Positions 52,378 to 62,046 of a DNA stretch of 64,000 nucleotides are shown here, in pieces (position 1 is the first letter of the stretch; each line of letters starts with the position of its first letter). This DNA is from Streptomyces coacervatus (lineage in GTDB: Bacteria; Actinomycetota; Actinomycetes; Streptomycetales; Streptomycetaceae), in NCBI RefSeq assembly GCF_029223485.1, contig NZ_JARHTP010000034.1, forward strand, positions 1 to 64,000, given 5' to 3'. Made by a program: the position numbers and the translations under genes. The notes under the pieces are model-generated. The model made no database searches. It was not told where the DNA came from and saw only the letters and a list, made by a program, of their open reading frames with translations.

Positions 52378-53645
52378 TCACTCGTACGGTCAAGGCGCAG
52401 CTGCTGGCCTTCGCCACGGTCACCGCGGTCGGGGTGTCGTACGTCGGCGCCGAGTACACCGGCCTGGTGGACGACGTCCTGGGCCGCGGCTACACCGTGC
52501 GCGCCGACTTCGCCGACTCCGGGGGCATCTTCCCCGGCGCCGAGGTCACCTACCGCGGGGTGCCCGTGGGCAAGGTCGGCGCGCTGCGGCTGATCGGCTC
52601 CGGGGGCGTCTCGGTCGCCCTCGACATCAAAGACGGGGCGCCGCGCATCCCGGCGGACACCCTCGCAGTGGTGGCGGACCGTTCGGCGGTGGGCGAGCAG
52701 TACGTCGATCTGCAGCCGCGCACCTCACACGGCCCGTATCTCCTCGACGGCAGCGCCATCCCGCGCGACAGCACACGGGTGCCGCTGCCCACGACGGACC
52801 TCGTGCTCAGCCTGGACCGGCTGGTGAACTCGGTCGGCAAGAACGATCTGCGGGTCACCGTCGACGAGTTGGGCAAGGCCTTCGACGGCACCGGCCCGAA
52901 CCTGAGCCGACTGGTGGACTCGGGCAACGCACTCGTGGAGTCGGCGTCCCAGTCCCTGCCGGAGACGATCTCGCTGATCGAGGACTCGCGGAAGGTCCTC
53001 AAGACGCAGGCCGACCAGGGCTCGTCCATCAAGTCGTTCGCGCACGATCTGGCGGCGCTCACCGCGCAGTTGAAGTCGAGCGACGGGGATCTGCGCAAGG
53101 TGATCGGCAACGCGACACCGGCCGCGCAGCAGGTCGACTCGCTGCTGAAGTCGACCGGGCCCGGGCTGTCGGTCCTGCTGGCCAACCTGATCAGCGGCGG
53201 CCGGGTCACGCTGGCGCACCTGCCCGGCGTCGAGCAGGCCCTCGTCACCTTCCCGGCACTGGTCGCGGGCAGCTACACGGTCGTCCCGGGCGACGGCACC
53301 ACCCACTTCGGGCTGGTGGTCAACGCCAATGACCCGCCTCCGTGCACCAAGGGGTACGGCACCACCTGGCGCGACCCCTCGGACACCAGCAGGCGCCAGG
53401 CGAACACCGCCGCGCACTGCACGGCCCCGCGCGGCGGCAAGACATCAGTGCGGGGCGAGCAGAACGCCCCGGGCACGTCGTCCGATGGCGTCAACCAGGC
53501 GGCGTACGTCACGCCGTACGACCCGGAGACCGGCACCGCGACCGGCCCGGACGGAAGGCCCGTCGAGATCGGCTCGACGGGCGGCCAGCAGACCGTGTTC
53601 GGAAAGGAGTCGTGGCAATGGCTGCTCGTTGGACCGATGGCCTGA
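52374..53645 (+). CDS. mceF: MCE-family protein, sixth of six
   Basis: This 423-aa protein has a short N-terminal hydrophobic segment (about 9-27), an MCE domain (35-125: 'IFPGAEVTYRGVPVGKVGAL', 'AVGEQYVDLQP'), a helical region and a C-terminal domain with two Cys ('PPPCTKGYG', 'AAHCTAPRGG') and a Gly/Thr-rich tail. The start GTG 52374 overlaps the previous stop (GTGA). Its last 28 bases overlap the start of the Mce-associated gene. Confidence 0.92.
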   Translation: MITRTVKAQLLAFATVTAVGVSYVGAEYTGLVDDVLGRGYTVRADFADSGGIFPGAEVTYRGVPVGKVGALRLIGSGGVSVALDIKDGAPRIPADTLAVVADRSAVGEQYVDLQPRTSHGPYLLDGSAIPRDSTRVPLPTTDLVLSLDRLVNSVGKNDLRVTVDELGKAFDGTGPNLSRLVDSGNALVESASQSLPETISLIEDSRKVLKTQADQGSSIKSFAHDLAALTAQLKSSDGDLRKVIGNATPAAQQVDSLLKSTGPGLSVLLANLISGGRVTLAHLPGVEQALVTFPALVAGSYTVVPGDGTTHFGLVVNANDPPPCTKGYGTTWRDPSDTSRRQANTAAHCTAPRGGKTSVRGEQNAPGTSSDGVNQAAYVTPYDPETGTATGPDGRPVEIGSTGGQQTVFGKESWQWLLVGPMA

Positions 53646-54121
53646 ACGGGAGGGCGCTCACGGTCGGACTCGTCGTGGCGACGGTCCTGACCAGCGCGAT
53701 CGCCCTCTGGCTGGGAATGAGCCTCTACGACCGGCACGAGACGGAGATGCGCCGCCAGGACATCCTGGGCGCGGCCCGCCAGTCGGCGCTGAACTTCACC
53801 TCGCTCGACTACCGGCACTACGACCGGGACAGCGGGAACGTGCTCAAGGGCGCCACCGGCGACTTCAAGAAGCAGTTCACCGCGCAGACGGCACAGCTGA
53901 CCAAGCTCGTCGCCGAGAACAGGTCCGTGTCCGAGGGGCAGGTCCTGGACGCCGGCATCGTCCGCTCCGACGCACGCTCGGCCCGCGTCCTGGTGGTCGC
54001 CGACAGCAAGGTGACCAACACCGCCGTGCCGGGCGGGGAGGCGCGCACCTACCGGCTGCAGCTCGACCTGGTGTACCGGGGCGGGCGCTGGCTGACGTCC
54101 GACGTCGAGTTCGTGGGCTGA
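53618..54121 (+). CDS. Mce-associated membrane protein
   Basis: This 167-aa protein has one N-terminal transmembrane helix (about 13-33) and an exposed domain with 'AARQSALNFTSLDYRHYDRD', 'FKKQFTAQTAQL' and 'RGGRWLTSDVEFVG', the pattern of Mam-type proteins that end mce operons. ATG 53618 has AAGGAG about nine bases upstream; GTG 53612 is an alternative. It starts inside mceF. Confidence 0.88.
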   Translation: MAARWTDGLNGRALTVGLVVATVLTSAIALWLGMSLYDRHETEMRRQDILGAARQSALNFTSLDYRHYDRDSGNVLKGATGDFKKQFTAQTAQLTKLVAENRSVSEGQVLDAGIVRSDARSARVLVVADSKVTNTAVPGGEARTYRLQLDLVYRGGRWLTSDVEFVG

Positions 54122-54153
54122 CCCGCGCCACCCCCCCAGTGAGGAGTACGACC

Positions 54154-54837
54154 ATGGCGAACCCGACCACCCGAACCCGCACGATGAACGCGGCCGCCCG
54201 CGCGGCGGCCAAGCGCGCCAAGCGGGTGGAGTACCTGAAGCGGCCCGAGCCGTCGGCCCCGGACGGCTGGGACGACCTGCCGGAGCCGACACCGGAGCCG
54301 CTGGAACAGGACCCGGCTTCCCTGGCGGAGCCGGAGGGCAGCGCACCCCCGCCCCGCCCCGGACGGAGGCTGCTGACCGCGGTACTGGGTGTGGTCCTGG
54401 TGGCGGCTCTGGTCGCCGCCGCCCTGCTCGGCTGGCAGTACGGACAGGGACGGCGGGCGGAGAGCGCACGCTCGGAGGCGGTCGCCGCCGCGCGGAAGGC
54501 GGCGCCGGTCGTGCTGTCGTACGACTACCGGCATCTGGACCGGGACTTCGCGCGGGCCCGCACTCTGCTGACCGGGCATTTCCGGGACCAGTACGGGAAG
54601 ACCACGTCGACGGTGGTCGGGCCGACGGCGAAGAAGTACCACGGGGTGGTGAAGGCGACGGTCCCCGCGGCCTCCGTCACCTCGGCGTCGCCGGACAAGG
54701 TCACGGTCCTGCTCTTCGTCAACCAGGTCACGCAGAGCACCCAGGTCTCGGGCTCACGGCTGGATCTGAACCGGGTGCGGATGACGATGAGCCGCACCTC
54801 CGACGGCTGGAAGGTCAGCGCCGTGGACGCACTCTGA
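54154..54837 (+). CDS. Mce-associated membrane protein with long cytosolic head
   Basis: This 227-aa protein has a basic then acidic/Pro-rich cytosolic head (1-70), one transmembrane helix (about 73-95) and an exposed SnoaL/NTF2-like domain ('VVLSYDYRHLDRDFARARTL', 'LTGHFRDQYGKTTSTV', 'DGWKVSAVDAL'). It is paralogous to the preceding gene. GAGGAG precedes ATG 54154. It is the last gene of the mce operon; a terminator follows. Confidence 0.88.
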   Translation: MANPTTRTRTMNAAARAAAKRAKRVEYLKRPEPSAPDGWDDLPEPTPEPLEQDPASLAEPEGSAPPPRPGRRLLTAVLGVVLVAALVAAALLGWQYGQGRRAESARSEAVAAARKAAPVVLSYDYRHLDRDFARARTLLTGHFRDQYGKTTSTVVGPTAKKYHGVVKATVPAASVTSASPDKVTVLLFVNQVTQSTQVSGSRLDLNRVRMTMSRTSDGWKVSAVDAL

Positions 54838-54852
54838 TCAGCCGCTTCGACC

Positions 54853-54884
54853 TGCCCCCGCGCATTTGGCGCGGGGGCATTTTT
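54853..54884 (+). terminator. Intrinsic terminator of the mce operon
   Basis: A perfect 11-bp stem (TGCCCCCGCGC / GCGCGGGGGCA), loop ATTTG, is followed directly by TTTTT. It lies 15 bases after the last mce-operon stop. Confidence 0.95.
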
Positions 54885-54896
54885 GTGCGCGCGCTC

Positions 54897-54961
54897 TTGA
54901 CAGGCCTCCCCCGCCACAGGCAGTCTTCCATTAAGCAGAAACGAACTTCCACAATACGGAA
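54897..54961 (+). promoter_or_regulatory. hyi promoter with composite operator
   Basis: The -35 TTGACA (54897-54902) and -10 CAGTCT (54921-54926) are 18 bases apart. Directly after lies TTCCATTAAGCAGAAA, five bases, then TTCCACAATACGGAA (to 54961). The central palindrome GCAGAAACGAACTTCCAC (54935-54952) aligns with those at catalase and gcl. The gcl promoter has the same composite with the same spacing. Confidence 0.75.
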
Positions 54962-55004
54962 TACGCAGCACACAGCCATCAACAGGAAGGGAGCGCCGAC
55001 CCCC

Positions 55005-55826
55005 ATGGGATTCGACGACCAGCGCTTCAACGTCAACCTGTCGATCCTCTTCACGGAACTCCCGCTCCTGGAGCGCCCCGCGGCCGCCGCCGCGGCGGGC
55101 TTCACCGCGGTCGAGCTGTGGTGGCCCTGGGTCGACTCCCCCACCCCCGAGCAGTCCGAGCTCGACGCCCTGAAGAAGGCGATCGAGGACGCGGGCGTCC
55201 AGCTCACGGGCCTGAACTTCTACGCCGGGCAGCTCCCCGGCCCCGACCGCGGCGCCCTGTCGATCCCGGGCGAGGAGTCGGAGAAGTTCCGCGCCAATAT
55301 CGACGTGGCCGCGGACTTCGCCCAGTCGCTGGGCTGCAAGGCGCTCAACGCGCTGTACGGCAACCGCGTCGAGGGCGTGGACCCGGCCGAGCAGGACGCG
55401 CTGGCCCTGGAGAACCTGGTCCTCGCGGCCCGCGCCGCCGACCGCATCGGCGCGATCCTGCTGATCGAGACCCTCAACAAGCCGGAGTCGCCGCTCTACC
55501 CGCTGGTGAGCGCCCCGGCCGGCGTCGGCATCGTCGACAAGGTGAACGCCGCGACCGGTCTCGGCAACGCGAAGTTCCTCATGGACCTCTACCACCTGTC
55601 CATGAACGGCGAGGACCTCCCTTCGGTGATCGAGCAGTACGCGGCGAAGACCGGCCACGTCCAGATCGCCGACAACCCGGGCCGCGGAGCGCCGGGCACC
55701 GGCTCGCTCTTCCTCGAAGGCCTCCTCGACCAGCTGAAGAAGGCGGGTTACGACGGCTGGGTCGGCCTCGAGTACAAGCCGGGCGACCGCCCGAGCGCCG
55801 AGGCCTTCGACTGGCTGCCCCGCTGA
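55005..55826 (+). CDS. hyi: Hydroxypyruvate isomerase
   Basis: This 273-aa TIM-barrel isomerase interconverts hydroxypyruvate and tartronate semialdehyde. Family signs are 'FNVNLSILFTELPLLERP' at the start, 'VELWWPW', 'NFYAGQLPGPDRGALSIPGE', 'LNALYGNR', 'LLIETLNKPESP' (metal Glu), 'LMDLYHLSMNGEDL' (Asp, His), 'QIADNPGRGAPGTG' and 'GLEYKPGD' (Glu). It is first in an operon with glxR, 29 bases apart, behind its own promoter and operator. Confidence 0.94.
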   Translation: MGFDDQRFNVNLSILFTELPLLERPAAAAAAGFTAVELWWPWVDSPTPEQSELDALKKAIEDAGVQLTGLNFYAGQLPGPDRGALSIPGEESEKFRANIDVAADFAQSLGCKALNALYGNRVEGVDPAEQDALALENLVLAARAADRIGAILLIETLNKPESPLYPLVSAPAGVGIVDKVNAATGLGNAKFLMDLYHLSMNGEDLPSVIEQYAAKTGHVQIADNPGRGAPGTGSLFLEGLLDQLKKAGYDGWVGLEYKPGDRPSAEAFDWLPR

Positions 55827-55855
55827 CCCCCCTTACCGAAAGGCACACCCCCATC

Positions 55856-56749
55856 ATGAGCAACGCACTCCCCAAGATTGCCTGGATCGGCCTCGGCATC
55901 ATGGGCTCCCCCATGTCCGAGAACCTCATCAAGGCGGGTTACGACGTCACCGGCTTCACCCTGGAGCAGGACAAGCTGGACCGCCTGACCGCCGCCGGCG
56001 GCACCGCGGCCGGTTCGATCGCCGAGGCCGTGCGGGACGCCGACGTGATCGTCACGATGGTGCCGGCCTCCCCGCAGGTCGAGGCCATCTCCTACGGCCC
56101 CGACGGCATCCTGGAGAACGCGCGCTCCGGTGCGCTGCTGATCGACATGTCCTCGATCACCCCGCAGACCTCGGTCGACCTGGCGAAGGCCGCGCAGGAC
56201 AAGGGCATCCGCGTGCTGGACGCACCGGTGTCCGGCGGTGAGGCCGGCGCCATCGAGGCCGTACTGTCGATCATGGTCGGCGGCGAGCAGGCCGACTTCG
56301 ACCTCGCGAAGCCGATTCTCGAAGCGCTCGGCAAGACCATCGTGCTGTGCGGTCCGCACGGCTCCGGTCAGACCGTGAAGGCCGCCAACCAGCTGATCGT
56401 CGCCGTGAACATCCAGGCGTGCGCCGAGGCCGTGGTCTTCCTGGAGAAGTCCGGCGTGGACCTGAAGGCGGCCCTGGACGTCCTCAACGGCGGACTGGCC
56501 GGCTCGACCGTGCTGACGCGCAAGAAGGACAACTTCCTCGCCCGCGACTTCAAGCCGGGCTTCCGTATCGACCTGCACCACAAGGACATGGGCATCGTCA
56601 CCGACGCCGCCCGCAATGTCGGCGCCGCGCTGCCCGTCGGCGCCGTGGTCGCCCAGCTGGTCGCCAGCCTGCGTGCGCAGGGCGACGGCGGTCTGGACCA
56701 CTCGGCCCTGTTGCGGGCCGTGGAGCGCCTCTCCGGCGCCCAGGTCTGA
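55856..56749 (+). CDS. glxR: Tartronate semialdehyde reductase
   Basis: This 297-aa beta-hydroxyacid dehydrogenase reduces tartronate semialdehyde, the product of GCL, to D-glycerate. It has the Rossmann motif 'IAWIGLGIMGSPMSENL', 'VTMVPASPQVEA', the substrate-binding 'DAPVSGGEAGAIEAVLSIMV' and catalytic Lys in 'KAANQLIVAVNIQA'. GAAAGG lies about twelve bases before ATG 55856. It is in an operon with hyi. Confidence 0.94.
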   Translation: MSNALPKIAWIGLGIMGSPMSENLIKAGYDVTGFTLEQDKLDRLTAAGGTAAGSIAEAVRDADVIVTMVPASPQVEAISYGPDGILENARSGALLIDMSSITPQTSVDLAKAAQDKGIRVLDAPVSGGEAGAIEAVLSIMVGGEQADFDLAKPILEALGKTIVLCGPHGSGQTVKAANQLIVAVNIQACAEAVVFLEKSGVDLKAALDVLNGGLAGSTVLTRKKDNFLARDFKPGFRIDLHHKDMGIVTDAARNVGAALPVGAVVAQLVASLRAQGDGGLDHSALLRAVERLSGAQV

Positions 56750-56829
56750 CCCATCCCAGGCTTCCGGTCGGCGGCGCCGCTGACATCTGTCCTGTCGCGC
56801 CCAGGCGGCGACGCCGGCCGGAATCAACT

Positions 56830-56896
56830 TCAACAAACTGTTGACGTCCAGATCGCCCCACTTCTAGGCTCCACAAAGCGGAAACAGGTTTCCGCT
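56830..56896 (+). promoter_or_regulatory. Catalase promoter with two different operators
   Basis: The -35 TTGACG (56841-56846) and -10 TAGGCT (56865-56870) are 18 bases apart. The -35 overlaps TCAACA-N3-TGTTGA (56830-56844), the element shared with the uricase operon. At the expected transcription start lies AGCGGAAACAGGTTTCCGCT (56877-56896), a perfect 9-2-9 palindrome whose inner 18 bases match the hyi and gcl operators. Confidence 0.78.
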
Positions 56897-56919
56897 GACA
56901 CCCGCACGGAAGGTCCACG

Positions 56920-58392
56920 ATGTCGAAGCGCGTGCTCACGGCGAGAACTCTCACTACGGAGTCCGGCGCCCCGGTCGCAGACAACCAGCATTCCGCCTCC
57001 GCCGGCATCGGCGGCCCGCTCCTCCTCCAGGACCAGCACCTTCTGGAGAAGCTGGCGCGCTTCAACCGCGAGCGCATCCCGGAGCGCGTGGTGCACGCCC
57101 GCGGCTCGGGCGCATACGGCTACTTCGAGGTGACGGACGACGTCACCGGGTTCACCTACGCCGACTTCCTGAGCACGGTCGGCAAGCGCACCGAGCTGTT
57201 CCTGCGCTTCTCGACGGTGGCCGATTCGCTGGGCGGTGCGGACGCGGTGCGCGACCCGCGCGGCTTCGCGGTGAAGTTCTATACGGAAGAGGGCAATTAC
57301 GACCTCGTCGGGAACAACACCCCGGTGTTCTTCATCAAGGACCCGATCAAGTTCCCGGACTTCATCCACTCGCAGAAGCGCGACCCGTTCACCGGCAAGC
57401 AGGAGCCGGACAACGTCTGGGACTTCTGGGCGCACGCCCCCGAGGCCACGCACCAGGTGACCTGGCTGATGGGCGACCGCGGCATCCCGGCGTCGTACCG
57501 CCACATGAACGGCTACGGCTCGCACACCTACCAGTGGACCAACGCCGACGGCGAGGCCTTCTTCGTCAAGTACCACTTCAAGACGAACCAGGGCGTCCGG
57601 TCACTGTCGTCCGAGCAGGCTGCCGGGATCGCGGGCAAGGACGCCAACTCGCATCAGACGGACCTGCTGCAGGCGATCGAGCGCGGGGTGAACCCGTCCT
57701 GGACCCTGTATGTGCAGATCATGCCCGCGGCCGAGGCGGCGGACTACCGCTTCAACCCCTTCGACCTCACCAAGGTGTGGCCGCACAAGGACTTCCCGCT
57801 GCAGCGCGTGGGCCGGCTGGTCCTCGACCGCAACCCGGACAACGTCTTCGCCGAGGTCGAGCAGGCCGCGTTCTCCCCGAACAACTTCGTGCCGGGCATC
57901 GGCCCTTCGCCGGACAAGATGCTCCAGGGCCGCCTGTTCGCCTACGCGGACGCCCACCGCTACCGCCTGGGCGTCAACCACACGCTGCTCGCGGTGAACG
58001 CCCCCAAGGCGACGACCGCGCAGAACTACGGCCGCGACGGCTTCATGGCGACCAACTCCCAGGGCCGCGCGGCGAAGAACTACGAGCCGAACTCGTACGA
58101 CGGCCCGGTGGAGACCGGCCGCGCGCTGTCCGCCCCGCTGGCGGTCAGCGGGTGGACCGGCACCCACGAGGCCCCGCTCCACACCAAGGACGACGACTTC
58201 TTCCAGGCGGGCGAGCTGTACCGCCTGATGTCCGCGGACGAGAAGTCCCGTCTGATCGCCAATATCGCCGGCGGCCTCTCCCAGGTCTCCCGCGACGACG
58301 TGATCGAGAAGAACCTGGCCCACTTCCACGCCGCCGACCCGGAGTACGGCAGGCGTGTGGAGGAGGCGGTCCGCGCCCTGCGCGAGGACTGA
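56920..58392 (+). CDS. katA: Monofunctional haem catalase
   Basis: This 490-aa small-subunit catalase has catalytic His59 in 'PERVVHARGSGAYG', Asn in 'YDLVGNNTPVFF', the 'RDPRGFAVKFYTEEGNYD' haem region and the proximal Tyr in 'RLFAYADAHRYRLG'. The last motif deviates slightly from the usual RLFxYxDTxxxRLG. The length is normal for clade 3. It lies 170 bases after glxR with its own promoter. Its two operators place it under both uricase- and glyoxylate-pathway control, consistent with removal of H2O2 made by uricase. Confidence 0.95.
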   Translation: MSKRVLTARTLTTESGAPVADNQHSASAGIGGPLLLQDQHLLEKLARFNRERIPERVVHARGSGAYGYFEVTDDVTGFTYADFLSTVGKRTELFLRFSTVADSLGGADAVRDPRGFAVKFYTEEGNYDLVGNNTPVFFIKDPIKFPDFIHSQKRDPFTGKQEPDNVWDFWAHAPEATHQVTWLMGDRGIPASYRHMNGYGSHTYQWTNADGEAFFVKYHFKTNQGVRSLSSEQAAGIAGKDANSHQTDLLQAIERGVNPSWTLYVQIMPAAEAADYRFNPFDLTKVWPHKDFPLQRVGRLVLDRNPDNVFAEVEQAAFSPNNFVPGIGPSPDKMLQGRLFAYADAHRYRLGVNHTLLAVNAPKATTAQNYGRDGFMATNSQGRAAKNYEPNSYDGPVETGRALSAPLAVSGWTGTHEAPLHTKDDDFFQAGELYRLMSADEKSRLIANIAGGLSQVSRDDVIEKNLAHFHAADPEYGRRVEEAVRALRED

Positions 58393-58418
58393 GCCTCGAT
58401 TCGAGCCGCCCGTGACGG

Positions 58419-58448
58419 CGCCGGACCCGGATGAGGGGTGGTCCGGCG
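58419..58448 (+). terminator. Weak hairpin after catalase
   Basis: CGCCGGACC pairs with GGTCCGGCG around a 12-base loop, 27 bases beyond the stop. There is no T tract. Confidence 0.45.
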
Positions 58449-58676
58449 GCGTCCGGGCAGGACCGGGACCGCGGCGGCGTGCGAGCCAGTGCGGTGGTGA
58501 AGGTTCCGAGGCGCCCTTCTCGACCTGAGGGAAGGACGCCACCGGTGCCGTCGCATCCACCGCGGTCCCAGCCACTCTCCGTACCACCCACAGACTCCGT
58601 CCGGCGGTGCGAACGTCCTGTCGCGCCCAGCCTCGCACCGTCGGACGGCCACAACCGAATACCTCACCGGCTGGGC

Positions 58677-58710
58677 AGCGCCGGATGCGGACGGTCCCGC
58701 ATCCGGCGCT
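58677..58710. repeat. Perfect 14-bp inverted repeat in a 370-bp gap
   Basis: AGCGCCGGATGCGG and CCGCATCCGGCGCT flank a six-base loop. The gap 58393-58762 between catalase and the small protein gene shows no convincing gene. This hairpin is its main feature. It may be a terminator or a protein-binding site ahead of the small gene. Confidence 0.6.
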
Positions 58711-58762
58711 TCCCGGCGTTCGCGGGGGTGCGGAACCGTGCGGCCCGCAGGACGCTGAAGGC

Positions 58763-59002
58763 ATGGCACATCCAACGGAGCATCCGCACATCGTGGTGCA
58801 CTCGCCGGCCCTGGACGGCTCCCGGCGGGTCACGGAGGGTGACGAGACGCTGGGCATCGCCACGCACGTCGACGACGTCGGCGAGATCCTGCGGCTGGCC
58901 GACCTGTACGTCACCGACGTCGAAGGAAGCGATCTCATCGAGTGGCAGGGCGGCGGCCCGGACGACTGGCCGGGGCTGTCCGAGCACCATGAGCAGACAT
59001 GA
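58763..59002 (+). CDS. Small hypothetical protein, 79 aa
   Basis: The frame begins MAHPTEHPHIVVHSPALDG and is acidic overall ('VTEGDETLGIATHVDDVGE', 'LYVTDVEGSDLIEWQGGGPD'), ending EHHEQT. It looks like a compact, soluble, conserved-type protein. ATG 58763 has GGA and GAAGG upstream at imperfect spacing. No family is recognised. Its stop lies in the first unit of a tandem repeat. Confidence 0.6.
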   Translation: MAHPTEHPHIVVHSPALDGSRRVTEGDETLGIATHVDDVGEILRLADLYVTDVEGSDLIEWQGGGPDDWPGLSEHHEQT

Positions 59003-59049
59003 CCCGAGTCGACATGACCCGACTTGGCATGACCCGACTTGACATGACC
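58998..59049 (+). repeat. 15-bp tandem repeat CATGACCCGANTNGR
   Basis: There are three and a half units. In one frame (58999-59073) they give a 24-aa mini-ORF with MTRVD, MTRLG and MTRLD units followed by MTTRVRLGT. The small gene upstream ends in the first unit. It is probably DNA repeat expansion rather than a gene. Confidence 0.7.
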
Positions 59050-59202
59050 ACGCGCGTACGCCTGGGGACGTAGGACGTCTACGCAAACCTCAAATCCAGC
59101 TCTGAACATGGTTCAAGAGGCTTCAACCGCCCCTGGACGCGGGCATATTCACGTCACGCGGGGCCCGCCGACACGGGGGCGGCGGGCCTCGCCTCTGCGA
59201 TT

Positions 59203-60024
59203 TCAGCGCTTCAGGAACGCCAGTGTGTGCCTCAGAAACAGGTCCGGGCGTTCGTTGTAGGGCTCGTGGGCCGTCGGCAGCAGGACGTGGACCGTGTGGG
59301 CGGGCAGCGCGCGAAGGGCCCGGCGGCCGTCCAGGAAGGCCGGGACGACGGGATCACGCCTCCCCCACAGCAGCAGGACCGGTACGCCGATGCCGCCGGG
59401 GTTCCACAGCCCGAACTCCGGGTCCGCGAAGCCCCGCCACACCGCGCAGTGGACCGCCAGCCGCCGTTTGTCGTACAGCAGCCCGCGCGCCCGCGTGTAC
59501 GTGGCCCGGGCGCTCGGTGTGCGCAGGCCGCCGAGGTAGGCGCGGGCCAGCGGGACGACGAGGTGCCGGGCGACGGCCTCCCGGCCCATGACCTCGCGGC
59601 AGAACCAGCGGGTCAGGGCGTTCTGCGCGGTGAAACCGGCCGGGTCGACAAGGACGAGGCCGGAGATCCGCGCGGCGTGCCGCCCTTCGGCGAGCCGGCA
59701 GGCCACGTATCCGCCGACGCTGTTGCCGAGCACGGCGATCGGCCCCTCGGTGTCCAGCGCGTCGACGACCTGTTCGGCGGCGGTCACGAGCCCCTCGGGG
59801 GTCACCTGCCGGGGGTCGGACGCGGTCGAGTCGCCGTAGCCGGGCCAGTCCACGACGAAGACACGGTGGCGGTCGGCGAGGGCGGGCAGGACGGCGTCGT
59901 AGTCCCGGCCGTCGCCCGGGTTGGCGTGCAGGAGGAGCAGGGCGGGCCCGTCGGGCGGGCCTTCGCAGCGCACGGAGATGTCACCGAGCGCCGTGGGAAC
60001 CGTCATCGGCATGGGCCAGAGCAT
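59203..60024 (-). CDS. Alpha/beta hydrolase
   Basis: This 273-aa protein has the oxyanion segment 'LLLLHANPGDGRDY' (Asn and Pro in place of the common HGxPG), nucleophile Ser in 'LGNSVGG' (G-N-S-V-G), Asp in 'LWGRRDPVVP' and His in 'PTAHEPYNERPD'. ATG 60024, 60012 and 60006 are all possible starts; none has a strong ribosome site. It lies downstream of gcl on the same strand, 71 bases away with a small hairpin between. The substrate is unknown. Confidence 0.82.
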   Translation of the reverse strand: MLWPMPMTVPTALGDISVRCEGPPDGPALLLLHANPGDGRDYDAVLPALADRHRVFVVDWPGYGDSTASDPRQVTPEGLVTAAEQVVDALDTEGPIAVLGNSVGGYVACRLAEGRHAARISGLVLVDPAGFTAQNALTRWFCREVMGREAVARHLVVPLARAYLGGLRTPSARATYTRARGLLYDKRRLAVHCAVWRGFADPEFGLWNPGGIGVPVLLLWGRRDPVVPAFLDGRRALRALPAHTVHVLLPTAHEPYNERPDLFLRHTLAFLKR

Positions 60025-60056
60025 GCCGGAGCCCGGGGCTGCCTGTACTGCATATC

Positions 60057-60074
60057 CCGGGGGATAACCCCCGG
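60057..60074 (-). terminator. Small hairpin after gcl
   Basis: CCGGGGG-ATAA-CCCCCGG lies 22 bases beyond the gcl stop. It could end or attenuate the gcl message before the hydrolase. Confidence 0.45.
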
Positions 60075-60095
60075 ACCCCCTGCTGGGCTGCTGTG

Positions 60096-61880
<1,785 letters not shown>

Positions 61881-61938
61881 CGAGTACTCCTGCTTCGGCT
61901 GTCGGACTAGCACTCCCGTCGCGCCCCGCGGTGAGCTC

Positions 61939-62005
61939 TTCCGTATTGCGGAAACTAATTTCTACTATCTGGAAGCAATGTAAGTGGGCGAGGGAAGGCC
62001 GTCAA
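61939..62005 (-). promoter_or_regulatory. gcl promoter with composite operator
   Basis: On the minus strand the -35 TTGACG (62000-62005) and -10 TACATT (61977-61982) are 17 bases apart. Then follow TTCCAGATAGTAGAAA, five bases, and TTCCGCAATACGGAA (61974 down to 61939). The layout is the same as at hyi. The central palindrome GTAGAAATTAGTTTCCGC (61948-61965) aligns with hyi and catalase. Confidence 0.78.
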
Positions 62006-62046
62006 GAGACGGAAGAGAAGGACAAGCGGGGGCCCGCTGGAGGACG

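Noticed and set aside
53329..54837. 502-codon frame ending as the last Mce-associated protein
   Set aside because: The first 275 codons overlap mceF and the other Mce-associated gene in a wrong frame; GAGGAG marks the start at 54154.
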